Below, piece by piece: positions 57,290 through 64,000 of a stretch of 64,000 bases of DNA. A program made the translations under genes and the position numbers. Location of the stretch: assembly GCA_029202445.1 (NCBI GenBank), contig CP119321.1, positions 744,001 to 808,000 of the forward strand, in the 5' to 3' direction. The DNA is from Candidatus Microbacterium phytovorans. GTDB taxonomy: Bacteria; Actinomycetota; Actinomycetes; Actinomycetales; Microbacteriaceae. Every line of letters begins with the position of its first letter. The first letter of the stretch is position 1. The notes under the pieces were generated by a model that saw only the letters and a list, made by a program, of their open reading frames with translations, did no database searches and had not been told where the DNA came from.

Positions 57290-58048
57290 TCACTCGTCGT
57301 TCTCGAGCTCCGCCTGAACGTCTGCGGGCAGATCGAAGTTGCTGAAGACGTTCTGCACGTCGTCGCTGTCTTCGAGCGCGTCGATGAGGCGGAAGATCTT
57401 GCGCGCCGTGTCCGCGTCGATCTCGACTTTCAGCGAGGGCACGAACTCCACGTCGGCAGATTCGTAATCCAGCCCCGCCTCCTGGATGGCACTGCGCACC
57501 GACACCAGGTCCGACGGGTCGGTGATGACCTCGAACCCCTGCGCGTGCGGCTCGATCTCCTCCGCGCCGGCCTCCAGAGCCGCGAGCATGACATTGTCCT
57601 CGCTCACGCCTTCACCGGAGACGACCAGCACGCCCTTGCGGTGGAAGTTGTAGGCGACGGAGCCGGGGTCTGCGAGGGTGCCGCCGTTGCGCGACAGGGC
57701 CGTACGCACCTCGGCGGCGGCGCGGTTCTTGTTGTCCGTGAGACATTCGATCATGAGCGCGACGCCGTTCGGCCCGTACGCCTCGTAGATGATCGTCGTG
57801 TACTCGACCGACTCGCCGCCGATTCCCGCACCGCGTTTGATGGCGCGGTCGATGTTGTCGTTCGGGACCGAGGTCTTCTTCGCCTTCTGTACGGCGTCGT
57901 ACAGCGTGGGGTTGCCTGCGAGGTCGGCACCGCCGAGCTTGGCGGCGACTTCGATGTTCTTGATGAGTTTGGCGAACGACTTGGCACGACGCGCGTCGAT
58001 GACGGCCTTCTTGTGCTTGGTCGTCGCCCACTTGGAGTGGCCGGACAT
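57290..58048 (-). CDS. yebC: YebC/PmpR-family protein
   Basis: The 252-residue protein is a member of the YebC family, reported as DNA-binding transcriptional regulators and, more recently, as helpers of translation through polyproline. It begins with the invariant [22 protein letters not shown] segment and contains [11 protein letters not shown] and [15 protein letters not shown]. The start ATG at 58048 is 98 bp from the divergent PLP decarboxylase gene. The yebC-ruvCAB order is conserved. Confidence 0.95.
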   Translation of the reverse strand: MSGHSKWATTKHKKAVIDARRAKSFAKLIKNIEVAAKLGGADLAGNPTLYDAVQKAKKTSVPNDNIDRAIKRGAGIGGESVEYTTIIYEAYGPNGVALMIECLTDNKNRAAAEVRTALSRNGGTLADPGSVAYNFHRKGVLVVSGEGVSEDNVMLAALEAGAEEIEPHAQGFEVITDPSDLVSVRSAIQEAGLDYESADVEFVPSLKVEIDADTARKIFRLIDALEDSDDVQNVFSNFDLPADVQAELENDE

Positions 58049-58146
58049 GGCGTCCAGTCTATGGGGATGCCGTGGTGCCCCGCGCCGCCGCGGCCCGTCG
58101 CAGCGGCCCGTTGTATCAGACCGTGCACGGGAGGACACTTCCTGGC

Positions 58147-59526
58147 ATGGACGACCGTGAACGCGCCTTGGCGGTGGCACATCGTGCCGCGATCGATTTC
58201 CTGGAGTCGTTGGACGATCGGCCCGTCTGGCCGCGCGCAACGCTGGAAGAGATGCACGACGTGTTCGGCGGACCGCTCGGCGAGGTCGGCCTCGACCCGG
58301 CACAGGTGATCGCGGAGTTGGCCACCGGTGCCGACCCGGGTCTGGTCGCGATCCCCGGCGGACGCTTCTTCGGCTTCGTCATCGGGGGCACCCTCCCGGC
58401 GGCACTCGCGGCGGACTGGCTGGTGTCGGCGTGGGACCAGAACGCCGGCTCGAGCACCATGACGACGGCTGCCGTGGCGCTCGAACGCGTCGCCGGCGAG
58501 TGGATGTGCGACTTGTTCGGGCTGCCCACGGGCGCAGCCGTCGGGTTCGTGACGGGGGCGCAGGTCTCCAACTTCGTCTGTCTCGCCACGGCGCAGCATG
58601 CTGTGCTGCGCCGTATCGGGTGGGACGTGACGGCATCCGGTCTGCGGGGTGCTCCGCCGGTGCGACTGATCGTCGGCGCCGATCGCCACGGCTCGATTGA
58701 TCGCGCCGCCCGGTTCTGCGGGATCGGAGCCGACGAGTTGATCGTCGTGTCGTCCGACGACGCCGGGCGCATGCGACCGGACGCGCTGGCCGCAGCGCTC
58801 GATGAAGCGGACCCGGGCGCCGCCACGATCGTCTGCCTGCAGGCGGGTGAGGTGCACACGGGAGCTTTCGACCCGTTCGAGGAGCTGATTCCGCTGGCTC
58901 GGGCACGCGACGCGTGGGTGCACGTCGATGGCGCGTTCGGGCTGTGGGCGTCGGCTTCGCCGCGCCTCGCCCATCTGACGGCGGGCGCGGGTGACGCCGA
59001 CTCGTGGACCACCGACGCCCACAAGACCCTCAACGTTCCGTACGACTGCGGCATGGCGATCATCCGCGATCCGGCCGACGCGATCGCCATGTTCCGCACC
59101 GGTGGCGACTACCTCGTGTACGCGAGTCTCGACCCGTGGGACGTCGGTCCGGAGCTCTCTCGCCGGGGCCGCGGGATTCCCGCGTGGGCGGCACTGCGGA
59201 GCCTCGGCCGCCGCGGCGTGGCCGACCTCGTGGATCGGCTCCACGGGAATGCGGAGCGCTTCGCCGCGGGAGTCGCCGAAATCGAGGGGGTCGAGCTGGC
59301 GGCACCGGTCGATTACACGCAGGTCATGTTCCATCTCGCCGACGACGACGCGACGCGAGCACTGGGATCGGCGATTCTGGCGGACGGCACGGCGGTGCTC
59401 ACGGGTGCCCAGTGGCGGGGGCGGGCCACGCTGCGCTGCTCGATGTCGTCGTGGGCGACGACCGACGACGACATCGATCGGACCGTCGCGACCATCCGAC
59501 GGCTGGTCGACCGTCCGGCCGAATGA
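58147..59526 (+). CDS. PLP-dependent decarboxylase (group II family)
   Basis: This 459-residue protein belongs to the group II PLP-dependent decarboxylases (aromatic-L-amino-acid/glutamate decarboxylase fold). The PLP lysine lies in [13 protein letters not shown], preceded by [10 protein letters not shown] with the conserved Asp, and VTGAQVSNF supplies the cofactor-facing residues. The substrate cannot be read with confidence. The ATG at 58147 has no strong ribosome-binding site. It stands on the plus strand between yebC and the pdxS-pdxT pair and is a consumer of PLP. Confidence 0.88.
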   Translation: MDDRERALAVAHRAAIDFLESLDDRPVWPRATLEEMHDVFGGPLGEVGLDPAQVIAELATGADPGLVAIPGGRFFGFVIGGTLPAALAADWLVSAWDQNAGSSTMTTAAVALERVAGEWMCDLFGLPTGAAVGFVTGAQVSNFVCLATAQHAVLRRIGWDVTASGLRGAPPVRLIVGADRHGSIDRAARFCGIGADELIVVSSDDAGRMRPDALAAALDEADPGAATIVCLQAGEVHTGAFDPFEELIPLARARDAWVHVDGAFGLWASASPRLAHLTAGAGDADSWTTDAHKTLNVPYDCGMAIIRDPADAIAMFRTGGDYLVYASLDPWDVGPELSRRGRGIPAWAALRSLGRRGVADLVDRLHGNAERFAAGVAEIEGVELAAPVDYTQVMFHLADDDATRALGSAILADGTAVLTGAQWRGRATLRCSMSSWATTDDDIDRTVATIRRLVDRPAE

Positions 59527-59561
59527 TCCGCGACGTGCGGCCCGGCTGATCCGCGGGAGGG

Positions 59562-60155
59562 TCAGGCTGCGCGCACGGCGTCGAGGAACAGCGCGTGGAA
59601 CCCGGTCTCCCCCGTCACCTCCGGGTGGAACGCGGTGCCGAACAGGTTGCCCTGCCGCACTGCGACGACGCGTCCGTCTGCCAGCCGGGCGAGCACGTCC
59701 ACTCCCTCCCCCACGTCGATGACCAGGGGGGCGCGAATGAACGCCGCATGAACGGGTGCGACAGAGACGGCCGGCACGTCCAGGTCGACCTCGAACGAGT
59801 CAGCCTGAGTGCCGAAGGCGTTGCGCTGCACGGTGACGTCGAGCCCGCCGAACGTCTCCTGACCGGCGATGGCGTCGGTAAGCCGGTCAGCCAGCAGGAT
59901 CAGCCCTGCGCAGGTTCCGTACATCGGCATCCCTTCGGCGATCGCCGTGCGCACGGGCCCCTGCATGCCGAAGGCGCGCGCGAGCTTGTCGATGACGCTG
60001 GACTCACCGCCGGGGATCACGAGTCCCGATACCGATGCCAGTTCCTCGGGCCGACGCACGGGTACGGCGTCCGCTCCGAGCGACGTGAGCACGCGCAGGT
60101 GCTCGCGCACGTCGCCCTGGAGGGCGAGAACGCCGACGCGCGGGCTACCAGCCAC
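59562..60155 (-). CDS. pdxT: Pyridoxal 5'-phosphate synthase glutaminase subunit PdxT
   Basis: PdxT releases ammonia from glutamine for PdxS. The 197-residue protein is a class I amidotransferase with [17 protein letters not shown], the oxyanion element LVIPGGESS, the catalytic Cys in [11 protein letters not shown], and the His-Glu pair in [10 protein letters not shown]. Its start lies inside pdxS, an 11-bp overlap that argues for coupled translation. Confidence 0.96.
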   Translation of the reverse strand: MAGSPRVGVLALQGDVREHLRVLTSLGADAVPVRRPEELASVSGLVIPGGESSVIDKLARAFGMQGPVRTAIAEGMPMYGTCAGLILLADRLTDAIAGQETFGGLDVTVQRNAFGTQADSFEVDLDVPAVSVAPVHAAFIRAPLVIDVGEGVDVLARLADGRVVAVRQGNLFGTAFHPEVTGETGFHALFLDAVRAA

Positions 60156-61029
60156 GCTCGGCGAGGCGGTGCGGTGCGGGAAGGTCGGACACGTTGATCC
60201 CGACCATCGCTTCGCCGAGGCCGCGCGATACGTCGGCGATGACCTTCGCGTCGTCGAAGAACGTGGTCGCCTTCACGATCGCGGCGGCTCGCTGGGCCGG
60301 GTTGCCGCTCTTGAAGATGCCCGAGCCGACGAACACGCCGTCTGCGCCCATCTGCATCATCATCGCTGCGTCGGCGGGGGTCGCGACACCGCCGGCGACG
60401 AACAGCACGACCGGAAGGGTGCCGGTCTCCGCGACCTCGGCGACGAGATCGTAGGGCGCCTGCAGTTCCTTCGCCGCGACGAACAGCTCGTCCTTGCTCA
60501 TCGAGCGGAGCGCGTTGATCTCGCCACGGATCTTGCGGATGTGCTTCGTCGCCTCCGAGACGTCGCCCGTGCCGGCCTCGCCCTTGGAGCGGATCATGGC
60601 GGCACCCTCGTTGATGCGCCGCAGCGCTTCGCCGAGGTTCGTCGCACCGCACACGAAGGGCACCGTGAAACCCCACTTGTCGATGTGGTTGACGTAGTCG
60701 GCGGGAGAGAGCACCTCGGACTCGTCGATGTAGTCGACACCGAGCTCCTGCAGCACCTGCGCTTCGACGAAGTGCCCGATACGCGCTTTGGCCATAACCG
60801 GGATGGAGACCGCTTCGATGATGCCGTCGATCATGTCGGGGTCGCTCATCCGCGACACGCCGCCCTCGGCGCGGATGTCGGCGGGAACCCGTTCGAGCGC
60901 CATGACGGCGACGGCGCCCGCGTCTTCGGCGATCTTCGCCTGGTCGGGAGTGACGACATCCATGATGACGCCGCCCTTGAGCATCTCGGCGAGGCCGCGC
61001 TTGACGCGGGAGGATCCGGTGACCGACAC
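60145..61029 (-). CDS. pdxS: Pyridoxal 5'-phosphate synthase subunit PdxS
   Basis: PdxS makes PLP from ribose 5-phosphate, glyceraldehyde 3-phosphate and ammonia (DXP-independent pathway). The 294-residue protein has the substrate-binding [40 protein letters not shown] split over the barrel, and [11 protein letters not shown] with the second catalytic Lys. The start is a GTG at 61029 preceded by AAAGGGA. It is divergent from the MocR regulator with 84 bp between. Confidence 0.97.
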   Translation of the reverse strand: MSVTGSSRVKRGLAEMLKGGVIMDVVTPDQAKIAEDAGAVAVMALERVPADIRAEGGVSRMSDPDMIDGIIEAVSIPVMAKARIGHFVEAQVLQELGVDYIDESEVLSPADYVNHIDKWGFTVPFVCGATNLGEALRRINEGAAMIRSKGEAGTGDVSEATKHIRKIRGEINALRSMSKDELFVAAKELQAPYDLVAEVAETGTLPVVLFVAGGVATPADAAMMMQMGADGVFVGSGIFKSGNPAQRAAAIVKATTFFDDAKVIADVSRGLGEAMVGINVSDLPAPHRLAERGW

Positions 61030-61052
61030 GATGTGTCCCTTTCCATTCGGGT

Positions 61053-61104
61053 TTGACCTAGGCCAAAAACTAGCATGTCCAGACAGAGTCGTGCGCCACC
61101 TAGG
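61053..61104. promoter_or_regulatory. Candidate MocR operator repeats in pdxS/regulator gap
   Basis: The near-palindrome TTGACCTAGGCCAA (61053-61066, one mismatch) and a second copy of its core, ACCTAGG (61098-61104), lie 42 bp apart, about four helical turns, between the divergent pdxS and MocR genes. MocR regulators usually bind pairs of direct repeats, so this is a likely control site. The spacing, not a binding assay, is the evidence. Confidence 0.4.
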
Positions 61105-61113
61105 ATCGGGAGG

Positions 61114-62454
61114 GTGACGCGGACAGAAGAGATCACCGGCGGTTCGGCCGCGGACATCGCTGACAGCGTTCGCACGCTCCAGGAGCGCGGTGTCCTCCGA
61201 CCGGGCGACCCCCTCCCCCCGGTGCGCAGTCTCGCCGATCGGCTCGGAGTGAATCGCAACACCGTCGTCGCGGCGTATCGACAGCTCACCCAGGCGGGCG
61301 TGGTCGTCACGCGCGGCCGCGGCGGTACCGCCATCGCCGACCCGGCCCGCGTCGCACAGGAGGGATTCGCCGCCGACTCGGTGCTCCGCGACATCGGCAC
61401 GGGCAACCCCGACCCCGACCTGATCCCCGACCTGTCGCGAGCGCTGGCGCAGGTCGCCGGGCGGCCCGTGCTCTACGGCGAGCCGGTCATCGACCGCGAG
61501 CTGGAGCAGTGGGCGGATGCCTGGATGCGCGAGTCGATCGATCCCGCTCTCTCCCTTCGTCTCACGATCACCAGCGGAGCCTCCGACGCGATCGAGCGTC
61601 TGCTCGCGCAGACGCTCACGCGCGACGATGCCGTCGCCCTGGAGGATCCGTGCTTCCTGTCGAGCATGAACACGGTGCGCCTCGGCGGGTACCGACCCGT
61701 ACCGGTGCCGGTCGACGACGAGGGGATGACCGTCGCGGGTCTGCGCGCCGCGTTGGATGCCGGAGCGCGTGCGGTCGTCTGCACGCCGCGGGCGCAGAAC
61801 CCCACCGGTGCGAGCCTCACCGCCCGTCGCGCCGCCGCGCTACGCGGCGTGCTCGCAGACCATCCCTACGTCCTGGTCATCGAGGACGACCACTTCTCGC
61901 TCCTCTCCACGTCGCCGTACGTCTCCCTCATCGGACCGGACCACCGCCGGTGGGCGCTCGTGCGGTCGGTGTCGAAGTTCCTGGGGCCCGACATGTGCCT
62001 CGCCATCACCGCCTCCGACCCCGACACCGCGGAGCGGCTGGCGATGCGGTTGAGCCCGGGCACCACGTGGGTGAGTCACCTCCTGCAGCGTCTGGTGCTC
62101 GCTCTCCTCACCGACGAGACGGTGCGCGACGGCATCCGTGCGGCGTCCGCGCATTACGCGCGTCGTAACAGCGCCTTCGCCGAGCGTCTGAATGCTCACG
62201 GATTGCCGGCGAAGACTGCCGATGGCCTCAACCTGTGGGTCGAACTCCCCGTCCCCGCACGCGCCGCGGCGGAGCAACTCATGCGTCGAGGCTGGCTCGC
62301 GCGCACGGGAGACGAGTTCGTCCTCGCCGACGCCGCCGCGACCCGGCGCCTGCGTCTCACCGTCCACGACCTCTCCGATGCCGACGCCGACCGAATGGCC
62401 GCCGACCTCGTCGCCGCCGTCGCGTCGGCGACCGAATCCCGAAGGGTGGGATGA
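61114..62454 (+). CDS. pdxR: MocR/PdxR-type PLP-dependent transcriptional regulator
   Basis: The 446-residue protein joins an N-terminal GntR winged helix (about residues 10-75, [23 protein letters not shown]) with an aminotransferase-like domain that binds PLP (PLP lysine in [12 protein letters not shown], and [14 protein letters not shown]). Such proteins (PdxR) regulate B6 synthesis by sensing PLP. I used the GTG at 61114 because it lies close to the GGGAGG stretch; an in-frame ATG at 61075 would reach into the intergenic repeats. It is followed 7 bp later by pdxY, so the two form an operon divergent from pdxS-pdxT. Confidence 0.92.
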   Translation: MTRTEEITGGSAADIADSVRTLQERGVLRPGDPLPPVRSLADRLGVNRNTVVAAYRQLTQAGVVVTRGRGGTAIADPARVAQEGFAADSVLRDIGTGNPDPDLIPDLSRALAQVAGRPVLYGEPVIDRELEQWADAWMRESIDPALSLRLTITSGASDAIERLLAQTLTRDDAVALEDPCFLSSMNTVRLGGYRPVPVPVDDEGMTVAGLRAALDAGARAVVCTPRAQNPTGASLTARRAAALRGVLADHPYVLVIEDDHFSLLSTSPYVSLIGPDHRRWALVRSVSKFLGPDMCLAITASDPDTAERLAMRLSPGTTWVSHLLQRLVLALLTDETVRDGIRAASAHYARRNSAFAERLNAHGLPAKTADGLNLWVELPVPARAAAEQLMRRGWLARTGDEFVLADAAATRRLRLTVHDLSDADADRMAADLVAAVASATESRRVG

Positions 62455-62461
62455 TCTTCCC

Positions 62462-63313
62462 GTGAAGATCCTGTCGATTCAGTCCGCCGTCGCCTACGGT
62501 CACGTAGGGAACTCCGCCGCCGTCTTCCCTCTCCAGCGCATCGGCGTCGAGGTCCTGCCGGTGTACACGGTGAACTTCTCCAACCACACGGGGTACGGCG
62601 CATGGCGTGGGCCCCTCATCAGCCCCGACGACGTGCGAGACGTGATCACGGGGATCGAGGAGCGCGGCGCCTTTGCGGACATCGACGTCGTGCTGTCCGG
62701 GTACCAGGGCGGCGAAGGCATCGCCGACGTGATCCTCGATGCCGTCGCGCGCGTGAAGTCGGCCAACCCGTCGGCGGTCTACGCGTGCGATCCCGTGATG
62801 GGAAACGCCAAGAGCGGCTGCTTCGTGGCCCCCGCCATCCCCGTACTGCTGCGCGAGCGTGTCGTCCCCGCGGCCGACATCATCACTCCGAACCAGTTCG
62901 AACTGGGCTTCCTCACCGACACCGAGCCGGGCGACCTCGCCTCCACGCTCGCCTCCGCGGACGCTGCGCGCGCCATGGGTCCGTCCACCGTCCTCGTCAC
63001 GAGTGTCGAACGTCCCGACCGTCCGGCCGACACGATCGAGATGCTCGCCGTGACCGACGACGGTGCCTGGATCGTCCAGACCCCTCGCATCCCGATGAAG
63101 GCGAACGGCTCCGGCGACGTGACCGCTGCCCTCTTCACGGCGCACTACCGCGCGACGGGCGACGCCGCAGGCGCCTTGGCGAAGACGGTGTCGAGCGTCT
63201 TCGACCTGCTCACCACGACCCATGAGTCAGGCGAACGCGAGCTTCAGCTCATCGAAGCCCAGGAGTACTACGCGCACCCTCGGCTGCAGTTCGCCGTCTC
63301 GCAGGTGCGCTGA
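62462..63313 (+). CDS. pdxY: Pyridoxal kinase PdxY
   Basis: PdxY phosphorylates pyridoxal and recovers B6 vitamers. The 283-residue ribokinase-family protein begins KILSIQSAVAYGHVGNSAAVFP, has the substrate-binding SNHTGYGAWRG, the Asp of VYACDPVMGN, NQFELGFLT, and the anion hole GSGDVTAALF with the catalytic Asp. The GTG at 62462 lies 7 bp after the regulator gene. It converges on the HIT gene with 15 bp between. Confidence 0.95.
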   Translation: MKILSIQSAVAYGHVGNSAAVFPLQRIGVEVLPVYTVNFSNHTGYGAWRGPLISPDDVRDVITGIEERGAFADIDVVLSGYQGGEGIADVILDAVARVKSANPSAVYACDPVMGNAKSGCFVAPAIPVLLRERVVPAADIITPNQFELGFLTDTEPGDLASTLASADAARAMGPSTVLVTSVERPDRPADTIEMLAVTDDGAWIVQTPRIPMKANGSGDVTAALFTAHYRATGDAAGALAKTVSSVFDLLTTTHESGERELQLIEAQEYYAHPRLQFAVSQVR

Positions 63314-63328
63314 GACCACGGGGTCGAC

Positions 63329-63868
63329 TCACGCGTGCGGCCACGCCGACGCGACCGCCTCGCGGACCTCGCCGAGAAGCTGCGGCAGCGCCTTGGTCTT
63401 CGCGATGATCGGGAAGAAGTTGGCGTCGGTGGCCCACCGCGGGACGACGTGCTGATGAAGGTGTTCGGCGACACCCGCACCCGCGACGCGGCCCTGGTTC
63501 ATGCCGATGTTGAATCCATCGCAGCGTGAGACCTCCCTCAGCACGCGCATGGCGGTCTGCGTGAGCGCTCCGATCTCGGCCACTTCCTCCGGCGTCGCCT
63601 CGTCGTACGTCGCGATGTGCCGGTACGGGCACACCAGGACGTGCCCCGAGTTGTAGGGGAAGAGGTTCAGCAGCACGTAGGCGGTCTCACCGCGAGCGAC
63701 GATCAGGCCGCCCGCGTCGGATCGCGCGGGCGCCGCGCAGAAGGGGCACTCCTCTTGCATGGCCTCCGGGCCGGCCTGGATGTACGCCATACGGTGCGGC
63801 GTCCACAGCCGCTGGAACTCGTCCGGAACTCCGCCGAGTCGCGCGGCGTCTTCCAGGCCGTCCGTCAC
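63329..63868 (-). CDS. HIT-domain nucleotide hydrolase
   Basis: This 179-residue HIT-superfamily protein has the triad [10 protein letters not shown], preceded by an [19 protein letters not shown] strand typical of Ap4A phosphorylase-like members, and a zinc-type ECPFC near residue 40. It probably cleaves Ap4A or a related nucleotide. The GTG at 63868 overlaps the thrS stop as GTGA, and the thrS-HIT pair is conserved in actinobacteria (Rv2613c in M. tuberculosis). Confidence 0.93.
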   Translation of the reverse strand: MTDGLEDAARLGGVPDEFQRLWTPHRMAYIQAGPEAMQEECPFCAAPARSDAGGLIVARGETAYVLLNLFPYNSGHVLVCPYRHIATYDEATPEEVAEIGALTQTAMRVLREVSRCDGFNIGMNQGRVAGAGVAEHLHQHVVPRWATDANFFPIIAKTKALPQLLGEVREAVASAWPHA

Positions 63869-64000
63869 GCGAGATCCTCCGCCGTGTTGACGAGTGTGTG
63901 CTCCGCGATCGCGCGGACGATGCGATCGATCGCCTCGTCGACGGGGATGCCGTTGGTCTGCGAGCCGTCGCGGAACCGGAACGAGACCGTTCCCGCCGCG
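63865..64000 (-). CDS. thrS: Threonyl-tRNA synthetase, C-terminal end only
   Basis: The last 44 codons are visible and the rest lies beyond the right edge. They encode [21 protein letters not shown] followed by a helix and a short acidic tail, which matches the anticodon-binding domain end of ThrRS. The stop overlaps the start of the HIT gene by 4 bp. Confidence 0.85.
   Translation of the reverse strand, partial: AAGTVSFRFRDGSQTNGIPVDEAIDRIVRAIAEHTLVNTAEDLA

Noticed and set aside
58049-58146. A small gene between yebC and the decarboxylase
   Set aside because: No start with ribosome-binding site and no recognisable product in the 98-bp gap.
1-64000. tRNA genes, CRISPR arrays, insertion sequences or prophage
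   Set aside because: The coding density leaves little space and no cloverleaf, repeat array, transposase or integrase was seen.

Overview
The window is a gene-dense, high-GC (roughly 70% by eye) bacterial chromosome segment. Gene order and protein sequences point to an actinobacterium of the Microbacteriaceae, most likely Microbacterium or a close relative. Reasons: the actinobacterial blocks his-trp-lgt, gmk-rpoZ-metK-priA-fmt-rsmB, pyrR-pyrB-pyrC-carA-carB-pyrF, alaS-ruvX-mltG-aro-efp-nusB and thrS-HIT-pdxST-yebC-ruvCAB-yajC-secDF-rel, many GTG starts, and frequent 4-bp ATGA/GTGA overlaps between genes. I see 62 protein genes (two cut by the window edges), no tRNA or rRNA, no CRISPR, no insertion sequence and no prophage. 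The longest stretch without a gene is about 207 bp (before rpsD).

Layout, almost entirely on the minus strand. From 1 to 11566 (read right to left): rpe, hisE, hisG, hisF, hisI, a Trp-associated membrane protein, a small HGxxPAAW membrane protein, trpC, trpB, trpA, lgt and the start of gltB; this joins histidine and tryptophan synthesis to lipoprotein maturation and nitrogen assimilation. From 11619 to 19351: pyrF, a fused mIHF-guanylate kinase, rpoZ, metK, priA, fmt and rsmB. From 19348 to 27136: the pyrimidine operon under a recognisable PyrR-binding RNA loop. From 27198 to 33269: a small membrane protein, a metallo-beta-lactamase/Rieske protein, a Swi2/Snf2 ATPase, nusB and efp. From 33362 to 42559: the shikimate genes (aroQ, aroB, aroK, aroC, aroE), mltG, ruvX and alaS, with one plus-strand VOC gene inserted. 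From 42627 to 46616: a small membrane-anchored protein, rpsD, two overlapping Nudix genes and rarA. Plus-strand genes at 46722-49372 encode a membrane stub, a DUF349 protein and an AbiEi-like protein, and converge on rel. From 49359 to 58048: rel, secF, secD, yajC, ruvB, ruvA, ruvC and yebC. From 58147 to 63313 there is a vitamin B6 island: a PLP-dependent decarboxylase, pdxT/pdxS, a divergent MocR-type regulator and pdxY. The window closes with a HIT hydrolase and the 3' end of thrS.

Most of the window is conserved housekeeping. The points that stand out are: trpE is missing from its usual place; coaBC is missing between rpoZ and metK, where two hairpins sit instead; an mIHF domain is fused to guanylate kinase; a PyrR-binding loop overlaps the pyrR ribosome-binding site; paired repeats lie in the pdxS/MocR intergenic region; an orphan AbiEi-like gene overlaps the 3' end of rel; and the heptamer GGATGCC/GGCATCC is strongly enriched, apparently at the cost of using rare codons. 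I found no clear undescribed multi-gene system.
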